From contig JBILLS010000002.1 of NCBI GenBank assembly GCA_044375955.1, positions 62,001 through 126,000 on the forward strand: 64,000 bases of DNA, in the 5' to 3' direction. The DNA is from VGCC01 sp044375955. Its GTDB lineage: Bacteria; Actinomycetota; Actinomycetes; S36-B12. Below the pieces are notes generated by a model. That model made no database searches. It worked only from the letters and a program-made list of their open reading frames with translations, and was not told the origin of the DNA. Both the position numbers and the translations under genes were made by a program. Shown piece by piece: positions 41,778-49,800 of the stretch (within the stretch, counting starts at the first letter, position 1; every line of letters begins with the position of its first letter).

Positions 41778-42932
41778 TTAGCCCCAGGCGTTGTCGATGC
41801 ACTGCTGAGCGGTCCACTGCTCTGCAGCGGTGACCGTGTCCATCGGCTCCTCGGTGCAGAGCTTCACACCGGTGTCGAAGAACGTGCCATCCGCAGAGGT
41901 GTTCGAAGGCGGCGCGCCACCGTCGGCGATCGCCTTGATCGCTTCAACACCGAGCTTGGCCATCAGCAGCGGGTACTGCTGCGAGGTGGCCTGGATCTCG
42001 CCAGCCTTGACGGCCTCGACACCCGCGAGACCACCGTCAACCGAGACGATGATGACGTCCTGGCCGATGGTCTTGCCGGCTGCCTTCAGGGCCTCAGCGG
42101 CACCGAACGCAGTGGGCTCGTTGATGGTGTAAACGACGTTGATGTCCGGGTTCTTGGAGAGACAGGTCTCCATGCCCTTACGGCCACCTTCCTCGTTCGC
42201 ACCGGTTGCCTCGAGGCAGACGATCTCGTAGTCGCCACCGGCACCGGTGGTGTACTTGCCCGTCGCCTCTTCGTCACCCATGACCGTGAGGTCCTTGATG
42301 TCGATGCCCATGCCGCGGAGGAAGCCGTTGTCACGGCAGTAGTCCACGGACACCATGCGATCGTTGAAGATCACGAGACGGGCGATGGTCGCCTTCTCGC
42401 CGTTGAGCTTGCCCGCGGCCCACTGGCCGATGGCCTCGCCTGCGAGGCAGTTGTCTGTTGCGAAGGTGATGTCCACGACGTCCGGCGGATCGGTCGGGGT
42501 GTCGAGGGCGATCACGTAGAGGCCGGCATCACGCGCCTTCTTGATGGCGTCGTTGACGTTCACCGACATCGGGGTGATCAGAATGCCCGCCTGGCCCTGA
42601 GCGATGGCGTTCTCGATCAGGTCGATCTGACCCTGGTCGTCGCCCTCGGTCTTGCCAGAGCCCACCGTCAGATCAACACCGACGGCCGCAGCCGCCTCCT
42701 TCGCGCCCTCCTGCATGGCGACGAAGAACGGGTTGGTGGAGTCCTTCGTGATCAGAGAGACGGCAACAGTGCCACCGCCCTCTGCCGGAGCCTCCGCCGC
42801 AGCGGTCTCTTCCGTGGCAGCTGCATCAGTGGACTCCTCGGAGCCGCTGCTACAGGCCGCCAAAGTGATGGACAGTGCGCCCACTGCGGCGATCGCAGCG
42901 AATCCACGTCCACGCTTCACGCGGTTGAACAT
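41778..42932 (-). CDS. Sugar-binding lipoprotein of ABC transporter, type 1 periplasmic-binding fold
   Basis: 384 residues. The lipoprotein signal has the lipobox LAAC with Cys27, then a Ser/Ala/Glu-rich linker to residue 55. The binding domain opens VAVSLITKDSTNPFFVAMQEG (split near 58-78), typical of RbsB/FrcB/inositol-binding proteins, and SVDGGLAGVEAVKAGEIQAT near 310 is the usual C-terminal half. It captures a sugar outside the membrane. AAGGGA precedes the ATG. It is the first gene of the operon and faces a lacI gene across 137 bases with three AACGTT palindromes. Confidence 0.87.
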   Translation of the reverse strand: MFNRVKRGRGFAAIAAVGALSITLAACSSGSEESTDAAATEETAAAEAPAEGGGTVAVSLITKDSTNPFFVAMQEGAKEAAAAVGVDLTVGSGKTEGDDQGQIDLIENAIAQGQAGILITPMSVNVNDAIKKARDAGLYVIALDTPTDPPDVVDITFATDNCLAGEAIGQWAAGKLNGEKATIARLVIFNDRMVSVDYCRDNGFLRGMGIDIKDLTVMGDEEATGKYTTGAGGDYEIVCLEATGANEEGGRKGMETCLSKNPDINVVYTINEPTAFGAAEALKAAGKTIGQDVIIVSVDGGLAGVEAVKAGEIQATSQQYPLLMAKLGVEAIKAIADGGAPPSNTSADGTFFDTGVKLCTEEPMDTVTAAEQWTAQQCIDNAWG

Positions 42933-42997
42933 GTAGTTTCCCTTCGAAGGGTGGTTGGGGTAGTGCAACGTCGCTACGGGCTGGAGACCCACCCCAT

Positions 42998-43086
42998 GAC
43001 AACGTTGTCGTAACGTTATTCGGGAAGCATTGATTCCTGTCAAGCGCTTCGGTCTAATGCTGCCGATTCGTGATGACAACGTTATC
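42998..43086. promoter_or_regulatory. LacI-type operators with AACGTT core
   Basis: GACAACGTTGTC (42998-43009) is a 12-bp perfect palindrome. TAACGTTA (43011-43018) follows directly. GACAACGTTATC (43075-43086), with one mismatch in its symmetry, overlaps the lacI start. The central CG and AACGTT core are typical of LacI-family sites. Two sites about 77 bp apart could bind one tetramer by looping. They lie between the sugar operon and its divergent lacI gene. Confidence 0.72.
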
Positions 43087-44122
43087 CGCGGGGGGCCGGC
43101 CCAGGCGCAGGGCGAGGCCCACGATGCGCGATGTGGCGGCGCTGGCCGGGGTGTCCCTGAAAACAGTCTCCCGGGTGATCAACCGGGAGTCCGGGGTCTC
43201 ACCGGAGGTGGCTGCCCGGGTCGCCGACGCGGCCGCCCAGTTGGACTACCGCCCGGACATGAACGCGAGCAACCTGCGGCGCATCGATGGCCGGACGGGG
43301 ACGGTCGGCCTGCTCTTGGAGGACGTCGCCAACGAGTTCAGTGCGGCAGCGCACGCGGGGGTCGAATACGCGGCGCGTCAGCGGGGGATCGCCGTCTTGG
43401 CGTCGAGCACACACGGGGACTCGGAGCGTGAGCGCGGTCTGGTGCGTGCCTTGTCGCTACGACGCGTGGACGGTTTGATCATCGCGCCGTGTCCGGGGGA
43501 CCAGGCGTACCTGGCCGCCGAGCTCGCCCAAGGAGTCCCGGTGGTGTTCATCGACCGTCCGGGTCGCGGCCTCGCCGCCCCCGCGGTTCTCAGTGACAAT
43601 CTGGTCGGCGCGCGATGCGGGGTCGAGCACCTGTTATCCCTGGGCCACCGCTCCATCGCATTCCTCGGCGGCATCTCGGCGGTCGCCACCTCCCAGGAGC
43701 GTTTCGGCGGATATAGCGCGGCGCTCGCGGCAGCGGGGGTCTCCATCGCGGACCAGACGATCGTCCGGGACATCGGATCGATCGACATGGCTGCGGGAGT
43801 CGCCGGAGCGATCCTCGACGGACCCGAGCAACCCACGGCGATCTTCAGTGCGCAGAACCAGATCACCATGGGTGTCGTGCGTGCGTTGCGTGAACGCGGC
43901 CTCCAGCATCGGATCGCGTTGATCGGGTTCGATGACTTCACCCTCGCCGATCTCCTCGATCCGGGCGTGGCCGTGGTGGCGCAGGATCCGCGAGCGATCG
44001 GTGAGCGGGCTTTTCAGGTGCTCGTCGACGCCATGGAGGAGTCGGTGGGTGACGTGTCCGCCGAGCTCCTGGTGCCGACGACCCTGATCATTCGCCCATC
44101 AGGGGAGATTCCCCCGGCGTGA
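43070..44122 (+). CDS. LacI-family transcriptional regulator
   Basis: 350 residues. The HTH is MRDVAALAGVSLKTVSRVIN near residues 19-38, followed by the hinge helix region near 60-72. The sugar-binding core (TVGLLLEDVANEFSAAAHAG near 76, and IGFDDFTLADLLDPGVAVVA near 285) resembles the periplasmic sugar-binding fold. It likely represses the divergent sugar ABC operon until the sugar binds. The GTG at 43070 or the ATG three bases on could start it; an operator-like palindrome overlaps both, which suggests autoregulation. Its 3' end overlaps the convergent DMT gene by 35 bases. Confidence 0.88.
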   Translation: MMTTLSAGGRPRRRARPTMRDVAALAGVSLKTVSRVINRESGVSPEVAARVADAAAQLDYRPDMNASNLRRIDGRTGTVGLLLEDVANEFSAAAHAGVEYAARQRGIAVLASSTHGDSERERGLVRALSLRRVDGLIIAPCPGDQAYLAAELAQGVPVVFIDRPGRGLAAPAVLSDNLVGARCGVEHLLSLGHRSIAFLGGISAVATSQERFGGYSAALAAAGVSIADQTIVRDIGSIDMAAGVAGAILDGPEQPTAIFSAQNQITMGVVRALRERGLQHRIALIGFDDFTLADLLDPGVAVVAQDPRAIGERAFQVLVDAMEESVGDVSAELLVPTTLIIRPSGEIPPA

Positions 44123-45077
44123 CCTGGGTGGGACGTGACGTCTCCGCGACGATGATTCCAGCGACGACAAGCAGACCGCCGACCACTTGAATGAGTGTCA
44201 GCATCTCGCCCAACAGGATCAAGGCGAGGATCGCGGCCCAGACGGGCTCGCTCGTGCCGATGATGCCCGCGCGCTCCGCACCGAGACGTCGGAGGGAACC
44301 CAGGACGAGCAGGAATGCGATCACTGTCCCGAAGACGATGCCGAGCAGCATGATCACCCAGATAGGAAGACCAGGCCACCCAGGTCCGATCGGCGCTCCC
44401 GACTCCAACAGCATGGCGAACGGGAATGACGTCCAGGGCGCGATGATCGACCACGTTGCAGTCGAGAAGACGAATCCCCACATAGTCAACGACAGCGCAT
44501 CCCGATGACCTTGCCCCGATTCCCCGAGAATCCAATACAGCGCGAGGGCCACGGCGGTCAGGAAACCCGTGATCACGCCCAGGGTGTCCAACGTGGCCCC
44601 CTGCCAGACCTGGGCAACGAGTGCAAGACCGAGCAGGGTCAGGCCGATCGCCACCCAGATGCGACTACGAACCGGTTGCTTGCGAACGAACTTCACGTAG
44701 ATCGCGACCAGGATCGGGGCGAGGAACGCAAGGAGTGTCCCGATGCTGACCGGAAGGCGCGAGATGGTGAAGAAATAGAGGAACTGCACCAGTGTGAAGG
44801 CGATGACGCCGTAGGCGAGAAGGAATGGCACTTCGCGAAGGCGGACCTTGAACGCTCGGGGGCGGATGATCGCCACCAGGATGATCAGGATGATCATGGC
44901 GCCTGCGTTGCGTAGTTCCACCAGGCGCAACGGGGTGAATCCGACTTCGATTGCGGATTTCGCGAGTACACCGTTGAGGGCGAAGAAGATCGCGGCGACG
45001 AGATACATCACGACACCCACGACCTGCGGGTTCCGGGATGAGTGGGGCGCGGGCGTCAGTCGATCTGCAACAGCCAC
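44088..45077 (-). CDS. EamA/DMT-superfamily transporter
   Basis: 329 residues with ten membrane segments in two repeated halves of five (first half starting VVGVVMYLVAAIFFALNGVL, second LDTLGVITGFLTAVALALYW), the EamA layout of drug/metabolite exporters such as RhaT or YdcZ. The substrate is unknown. The GTG at 45077 overlaps the ppgK end by 22 bases, so the two are probably translated from one mRNA. The 3' end overlaps lacI on the other strand. Confidence 0.82.
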   Translation of the reverse strand: MAVADRLTPAPHSSRNPQVVGVVMYLVAAIFFALNGVLAKSAIEVGFTPLRLVELRNAGAMIILIILVAIIRPRAFKVRLREVPFLLAYGVIAFTLVQFLYFFTISRLPVSIGTLLAFLAPILVAIYVKFVRKQPVRSRIWVAIGLTLLGLALVAQVWQGATLDTLGVITGFLTAVALALYWILGESGQGHRDALSLTMWGFVFSTATWSIIAPWTSFPFAMLLESGAPIGPGWPGLPIWVIMLLGIVFGTVIAFLLVLGSLRRLGAERAGIIGTSEPVWAAILALILLGEMLTLIQVVGGLLVVAGIIVAETSRPTQVTPGESPLMGE

Positions 45078-45808
45078 GCGCGTGCACCACCCACCAACGC
45101 GGCCGCGTTCGGCACGATCACGACATCGTCACCGAGTCGGGTGACGACCGTCGGTGTGATGTGGCGGGAGTTACCACCTCCGATGTAGAGGCGATCCCAC
45201 AGGAAGACAGGACGAAGGCCGTCGATGACCCGCTGCACACGGCGCGACCACAGGGCATCGCCGAGTCGGCGACGCTCGTGTTCACCGATATAGGTGTCAT
45301 ACGACAGACCCCAGCGCACGGGAGCCTGAGAGAGTTCGAGGTGCGGTGCGAGGTGGCCGCCGTCGTAGATGGCGCACCCGAGCCCTGTTCCGAGAGTCAG
45401 CACCACTTCGAGTCCCTGGCCGGCGATGACGCCCGCGCCGTGGACTTCAGCATCGTTGAGAACGCGCACCGGAATGCCGAGTGAATCGGAGATCGCTGCC
45501 TGTGCGTCGAAGCCCTCCCACTGCTCGACGAGCTCAGGTTCTATGCGCGTGCGCGGGCCTGACCGGGTGATGTAGTGCGGGGTGGTGATCACCACCCCGT
45601 GCCGGATCATCCCCGGAAGACCCACGGTCGCGCGGTCTGCCTTCGGCAACTGCGAGGCCAACTCCGTCAGTGTCTTGACGAAGAGCGCGGTCGAGAGGGG
45701 ATAGGGAGTCGGGACGCGCACCGGCTGGGCGCGCATCGTGCCGGATTCATCGAGAACGCAACCCTTGATGCCACCGCCACCGCAGTCGATGGCCAATGTG
45801 GTTGTCAC
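45056..45808 (-). CDS. ppgK: Polyphosphate glucokinase
   Basis: 250 residues of the ROK family. LAIDCGGGGIKGCVLDESG near residues 5-23 is the phosphate-1 loop with the extra glycines of PpgK, VGLPGMIRHGVV near 65 the glucose site start, NDAEVHGAGV near 113 the catalytic Asp region, and LTLGTGLGCAIYDGG near 131 the phosphate-2 loop. It phosphorylates glucose using polyphosphate and often ATP. I use the GTG at 45808, eight bases after CAGACT; a TTG nine bases upstream is the alternative. The neighbouring DMT transporter may share its transcript. Confidence 0.86.
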   Translation of the reverse strand: MTTTLAIDCGGGGIKGCVLDESGTMRAQPVRVPTPYPLSTALFVKTLTELASQLPKADRATVGLPGMIRHGVVITTPHYITRSGPRTRIEPELVEQWEGFDAQAAISDSLGIPVRVLNDAEVHGAGVIAGQGLEVVLTLGTGLGCAIYDGGHLAPHLELSQAPVRWGLSYDTYIGEHERRRLGDALWSRRVQRVIDGLRPVFLWDRLYIGGGNSRHITPTVVTRLGDDVVIVPNAAALVGGARAWLLQID

Positions 45809-45872
45809 AGCGTGCAAGTCTGCCCGATACCCTTGCCCGGCTGTTCGGCCGGTTCGCCGGTACCACCAGCGT

Positions 45873-45967
45873 GGAGGCGTCGCCTAGTCCGGTCTATGGC
45901 GCCCGCCTGCTAAGCGGGTTGGGGGTTTTGAGCCCCCTCGAGGGTTCAAATCCCTCCGCCTCCGCCA
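45873..45967 (+). tRNA. tRNA-Ser (GCT), CCA encoded
   Basis: Acceptor GGAGGCG pairs with CGCCTCC, discriminator G, then an encoded CCA. The anticodon loop CTGCTAA gives GCT (AGC/AGT codons). A long variable arm with GGGGGTTTTGAGCCCCC and T-loop TTCAAAT are present, as in class II tRNA. Confidence 0.95.
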
Positions 45968-45968
45968 T

Positions 45969-45992
45969 CAGGGCACCCTCCGGGGTGCCCTG
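45969..45992 (+). terminator. Hairpin terminator after tRNA-Ser(GCT)
   Basis: CAGGGCACCC and GGGTGCCCTG pair over 10 bp around TCCG, starting two bases after the encoded CCA. Only a weak T-rich tail (TTCGGGTT) follows, so termination efficiency is uncertain. Confidence 0.65.
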
Positions 45993-46001
45993 TTCGGGTT
46001 C

Positions 46002-46439
46002 CTAGCCCACGGTCAGCGTGGAGTTCCGCGGATTCCACGCTGACTTCATGATCGCCAGGTTGGCCTCGGCCGGTCCGCGCACCACGTCACCGTCGATCTC
46101 GAACTGTGATGCGTGAGCCGGGCACGACCATCCGGGGCCGCCGAGGTTCACCGGGACGCCCTGATGGGTGCAGCGCAGGTCGAGCGCGGTGTAGGTGTCG
46201 GGACCCGTGCGCACCACGGCCGCCGGGACACCCTTCACGGTGCCGAGCACGACCGCGCCGCCCACTGTGCTGAGCCCGCGCACACGCTTCACGGCCACGT
46301 CCACGCGACCGTCCTTGCGTCGCTTGATGCCGGTTGCGGCCTGGGCATCATCGGCCAGAAGCGCTGAACCCATGCCGAGGGTTGCGATGGTGCAGGCCCC
46401 CACCAGGAACGAGCGCCGGGATACGGAGTTCTCTGTCAT
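46002..46439 (-). CDS. Rieske [2Fe-2S] protein with Tat signal
   Basis: 145 residues. A twin-arginine signal (SRRSFLVGACTIATLGMGS, residues 8-26) ends near the AQA at 38. The Rieske motifs CTHQG near residue 97 and SCPAHASQF near 113 give the C-x-H and C-x-x-H cluster ligands. It is exported folded and carries electrons outside the membrane. The ATG at 46439 is preceded by CAGACT with a six-base gap. No cytochrome or oxygenase subunit is adjacent, so the partner is unknown. Confidence 0.86.
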   Translation of the reverse strand: MTENSVSRRSFLVGACTIATLGMGSALLADDAQAATGIKRRKDGRVDVAVKRVRGLSTVGGAVVLGTVKGVPAAVVRTGPDTYTALDLRCTHQGVPVNLGGPGWSCPAHASQFEIDGDVVRGPAEANLAIMKSAWNPRNSTLTVG

Positions 46440-46478
46440 GGAAGCAGTCTGCCCGAATCCCGGGGTTTTGCGCCCCGG

Positions 46479-46505
46479 TAGACTCACCGCTCGGCCTTCG
46501 GGCCG
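46479..46505 (+). promoter_or_regulatory. tRNA-Arg promoter and 5'-leader UUCG hairpin
   Basis: TAGACT (46479-46484) is a -10-like box with a start near 46491. The leader then holds CGGCC-TTCG-GGCCG (46492-46505), a 5-bp stem with a stable UUCG loop that ends one base before the mature tRNA. It might guide 5' processing. Confidence 0.5.
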
Positions 46506-46506
46506 T

Positions 46507-46582
46507 GCGCCCGTAGCTCAACGGATAGAGCATCTGACTACGGATCAGAAGGTTAGGGGTTCGAATCCCTTCGGGCGCGCCA
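46507..46582 (+). tRNA. tRNA-Arg (ACG), CCA encoded
   Basis: Acceptor GCGCCCG pairs with CGGGCGC, discriminator G, CCA encoded. The anticodon loop CTACGGA gives ACG (read CGT/CGC/CGA after TadA modification of A34). The T-loop is TTCGAAT. The tadA gene is in the same window at 59390. Confidence 0.95.
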
Positions 46583-46719
46583 GCACCCGCACCACAGGCG
46601 TGGAAATTGACCATAAGCCCGCCGTACGTGCAGAAGTGGGCGAATTGCCGAGCGCTCAATAGGCCGCCCCGGGCTGTGACGTGCCATGCGGCACCTATGC
46701 TGCAGCTCGGAGGCTCACA

Positions 46720-47298
46720 ATGTCCAGTAAAGAAGCCGCAACAGCAGCTACTCACATGCGCAAAGTTCTCGTGGTTGCGGCGGTTTCTTTGATGGTGCTG
46801 GTAGGTGGTTGTAGCTCAGACACGACGTCTACCGATAGCGCCTCGGCAGACACCGCCGCTGCGGAAACCCCGCTACCGGACGGCACCAAAGGCCTGTTTC
46901 CATTAGCTGCCGAGGCCAAACAGGGGTCAAGCTCCGCGGGCTTAATTGACGCGCGCAAGTGGGCCGATTCACTTGTTCGCGAAGTCTGCCGCGGCCTTAG
47001 ACCGACTGATATAGATCGTTTGGCTCAAAGAATCGGGATCACCGCAGATCAACTGAGAGAGACGTGCGGTATTGACTCGCCGACGCTATCGGGGAGTAAG
47101 AACTTCACCTGTGGAATTTTCGGTTGCGGCCGTCCTCAAGTAGCAGACGCGATCGTCTCTGACCTTTGCAAAGCGCTTATCGATCGAGGCAACCCAGCGA
47201 CCATGCAGATTGTGGCTGAAAAACTCGGGGCTAGCACCGAAGCAATCGCACAGGCGTGTCTGTCTGCCAATGCAAAGGGTTGGAAGGCACCGAGATAA
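46720..47298 (+). CDS. Lipoprotein with duplicated Cys-containing helical domain, unknown function
   Basis: 192 residues, not recognised. The signal ends in the lipobox VGGC with Cys31, followed by a Ser/Thr/Ala/Asp linker to about residue 55. Residues 81-117 and 141-181 are two copies of one unit: both have AD-x-x-V-x-x-x-C near the start and a helix ending x-x-C (Cys90/Cys116 and Cys150/Cys180). Cys131 and Cys136 lie in the link between them. Disulfides within each unit are likely outside the cell. GGAGG six bases before the ATG decides the start. TATGCT at 46696-46701 is a -10-like box. Its composition is less GC-rich than its neighbours. Confidence 0.75.
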   Translation: MSSKEAATAATHMRKVLVVAAVSLMVLVGGCSSDTTSTDSASADTAAAETPLPDGTKGLFPLAAEAKQGSSSAGLIDARKWADSLVREVCRGLRPTDIDRLAQRIGITADQLRETCGIDSPTLSGSKNFTCGIFGCGRPQVADAIVSDLCKALIDRGNPATMQIVAEKLGASTEAIAQACLSANAKGWKAPR

Positions 47299-47314
47299 GC
47301 CGTTCGGTGGATCA

Positions 47315-48589
47315 CTACCAACTTCGTTTGGCGATAACCCGATCCTGGTCGGTAAGCAGGCTGACACTCCCGTTCGCCCACAAGGCTGGTGTGCGGCTGC
47401 GCAGGAAGTCCGCGGACGAGTAATCCACGAGCGCACCACGGGGTGGGCGTCCAACATAGAGCGTCCAGGTGGATCCGGGAGCTAGGCAGGTGCCGGGCTG
47501 GAACGAGTAGCGAGTGTTTCCCGTTTCGATTCGATATGTGTCGAGGCAGTGGGTGACAGTGCCCCGGTTCTTGATGCGCACCCACTGCGTCTGAGCCCGC
47601 TTCTTGCCCTTCTTCTCGCCGAGGGAGAAGTCGTCGATGATGATCGCACTCGAATAGGGGTCATCGTCGCACTGCGTAGTGCACGGGTACTCGCGCCAGA
47701 AACGGAAGTTGCCGTACTTGTCGAGCAGGTAGGCGCCATCACCGAGGAGCGCGGGTCCCTGACCGGCCGCCGTGTAGAGGCGAGACCTGTGACCGACGTA
47801 CAGGTCGCGTGGCTGTGGGATCGCTGGTGTTCCAGCGCCAGTGTGCACGACGCGGTAGTCATCGGGAGCGAGAACACTGCCGCCGGGGAATTGGAACCAG
47901 GCCTGGTTACCGGAGTCACGCACCACCCAGCCGCTGATGTCGACAGGCGCTGCACCGCGGTTCTTGACCACCACGTACTCGTCATTGAGCGGCTTCGTGG
48001 GGTTCCCGCGGTTGATGCGCAGCTCGATGTTCGCATCGGGTTGGTCGGGCTCACCGCAGAGCTGCGGATTCCACATTCCCTGGCGCCGCTCCTGCGCGCG
48101 TTCGATCACTTGGCGGTAGAGCGAACTCATCGCGGCCTCTTTCGCGACGGTGTACCAGAGTCCCCACCCTCGTTCGGCCATCGCCCAGGCGATATCCAGG
48201 TCGAATTCCTTCGTAGCCTCGCTGTAGGCGAGGACCACGCGCTGGGGTCGATTCGCCTTCCCCTTGGACGTCGGATCGGCGGACAGCAATCGCACCTTGG
48301 TGCCGACGGGGAGGAAGCCCTTAAGGGCTTCCGTTGCTCGCCATCCCCCACATTGGCCCGGGTTCGCACCATGGGGTGCTTCGGGGGAGTTGATCCCGAG
48401 AAGACGAATCCGTGACTGCGCACCGGTCACATCATCGGTGACGATCAGGGTGTCACCATCGACGATGCGCTTCACCGTCGCCGTCTCCCACGCGGTCACC
48501 CCATCCCAGGGCCCCGCGTGCGCGGGCGCAGCCGTCGCCACTACCGCGGTGACGGCTGCGAGGGCTACGAGTGTTCGCTTCATGATCAT
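47315..48589 (-). CDS. Secreted thermonuclease-like nuclease with lamin-tail domain(s)
   Basis: 424 residues. A signal peptide covers residues 1-26 (ends AHA). An SNase domain follows at about 34-185: VKRIVDGDTLIV near 38-49, RLLGINSPEAPHG near 62-74 with catalytic Arg/Asp-type residues, and WAMAERGWGLWY near 135. After residue 190 come IELRINRGNPTKPLNDEYVVVKNRG and GWVVRDSG, a lamin-tail (LTD) beta domain, and a second LTD-like part from about 320 (QWVRIKNRGTVTHCLDTYRI). LTD domains bind DNA or anchor proteins. It should degrade nucleic acid outside the cell. GGAG lies five bases before the ATG at 48589. Confidence 0.8.
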   Translation of the reverse strand: MIMKRTLVALAAVTAVVATAAPAHAGPWDGVTAWETATVKRIVDGDTLIVTDDVTGAQSRIRLLGINSPEAPHGANPGQCGGWRATEALKGFLPVGTKVRLLSADPTSKGKANRPQRVVLAYSEATKEFDLDIAWAMAERGWGLWYTVAKEAAMSSLYRQVIERAQERRQGMWNPQLCGEPDQPDANIELRINRGNPTKPLNDEYVVVKNRGAAPVDISGWVVRDSGNQAWFQFPGGSVLAPDDYRVVHTGAGTPAIPQPRDLYVGHRSRLYTAAGQGPALLGDGAYLLDKYGNFRFWREYPCTTQCDDDPYSSAIIIDDFSLGEKKGKKRAQTQWVRIKNRGTVTHCLDTYRIETGNTRYSFQPGTCLAPGSTWTLYVGRPPRGALVDYSSADFLRSRTPALWANGSVSLLTDQDRVIAKRSW

Positions 48590-48667
48590 GGATACTCCGA
48601 AAGGGTCTTCCATTGTCACATGCAGATATGGGCGATCCCGTCATCGGCCCACGTCGACCCGAATCCG

Positions 48668-49720
48668 TTATTCGGTGAGGAAGGGGTTCTCCCACAGTTG
48701 CATGCCGTCCTGGACGGTGAAACCGGCCAGCGTGGGTCTGGTCATGAGGTACTCGGCCCGACAGGGTGAATCGATGACCACCCCCCAGCCCCTGGGGAGG
48801 AAGAAGTCGAGCAGGCGTCCCTCGGACATTCGACTGTGGGTGCCGACCGCCATCAGCAACACGCGTTCCTGCACCTCGTGTGCGCAGGTTGCCAGGAGTT
48901 CGAATTCGACTCCCTGCACGTCGACATGCAACAGATCGACGATGGGGTCGCGGAGACCGGCGAGTAGCGAACTCATCGCAATCGCGGGAATCGGCGAGTG
49001 CTCAAGATGCGCTCCGCGGTAGTCCACATCCGTCCCCGGAAGAGTCCAGATCGCGGCACCCATGTCATCGACGGGCACATTCGGGAAGCTCAACTCACCG
49101 GACGAGTGCCAGGCAGCAGCGCACACGATCAGAAGTGGATGGGAGTCATCCGCGCGCCACTCCGCGATCTCCGCGTCGATCGAGTTGTGGTCCCCGATCA
49201 CCACGCGCGCGTTGATGCCGTTGTCCTCGGCGTGGCGGGCAGCCCACTCCACCCGGCGTTGGTCGGCCTCGACTGCAACCGCCCGCGCATCGCGGCCGCG
49301 TTCGCGACAGGCGACGATTGCGGCAACAGACCACGGAGCCCACCCCGCCCCGATCTCGATCATCTGGAACGGTGTCGTGCGCGCAGCGATGGCTCGGGCC
49401 AACGCCACATACTCGAAGTCCTCGCTTCGGTAGCCGTCGTCCGGGATCGGGTGGCGTGAGGACACTGTGCCCACGAATTCCTGAGGTGCCCAGGGAAGCA
49501 TCGCCATGCGCGTCCGAACCCCCATCCAATCGGTCAGGAACTCGGGATGGGACTCGAGAGGTGTCACCGCGTCGAGCGTGCCAAGCCAGCGGGAGTATTC
49601 GAATGGCGGGATGGGGCGGGTGATCCCGTTGCCCAGGCTGGGGACGGACTCGTGGTCTCCCGGGCTTTCCGCGCTCGGTGCAGTACGCGTGGATCGACCG
49701 AGCACCGCCGGACGCCACAT
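48668..49720 (-). CDS. FkbM-family methyltransferase
   Basis: 350 residues. The SAM-binding part has FQMIEIGAGWAPWSVAAI near residue 125 (motif I), AVAVEADQRRVEWA near 151 and LLHVDVQGVEFELLA near 258, the FkbM hallmark with DVQGxExE. FkbM enzymes methylate sugar or polyketide hydroxyls. GGAGGG six bases before the ATG at 49720 decides the start; an ATG 27 bases upstream lacks this. It is divergent from the aldo/keto reductase gene and has no sugar-biosynthesis neighbour. Confidence 0.82.
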   Translation of the reverse strand: MWRPAVLGRSTRTAPSAESPGDHESVPSLGNGITRPIPPFEYSRWLGTLDAVTPLESHPEFLTDWMGVRTRMAMLPWAPQEFVGTVSSRHPIPDDGYRSEDFEYVALARAIAARTTPFQMIEIGAGWAPWSVAAIVACRERGRDARAVAVEADQRRVEWAARHAEDNGINARVVIGDHNSIDAEIAEWRADDSHPLLIVCAAAWHSSGELSFPNVPVDDMGAAIWTLPGTDVDYRGAHLEHSPIPAIAMSSLLAGLRDPIVDLLHVDVQGVEFELLATCAHEVQERVLLMAVGTHSRMSEGRLLDFFLPRGWGVVIDSPCRAEYLMTRPTLAGFTVQDGMQLWENPFLTE

Positions 49721-49800
49721 AGGAAACCCTCCAGTGACCCCCGTCATGCCCGGCGACCGAGTCCCCGAGCACTTTCGACATTAGTGGCTAGTGTGCGGCC

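Noticed and set aside
45873..47298. Integrated mobile element at the tRNA genes
   Set aside because: Two tRNAs and a lipoprotein gene of lower GC are suggestive, but there is no integrase, and no repeat of the tRNA 3' end was seen.
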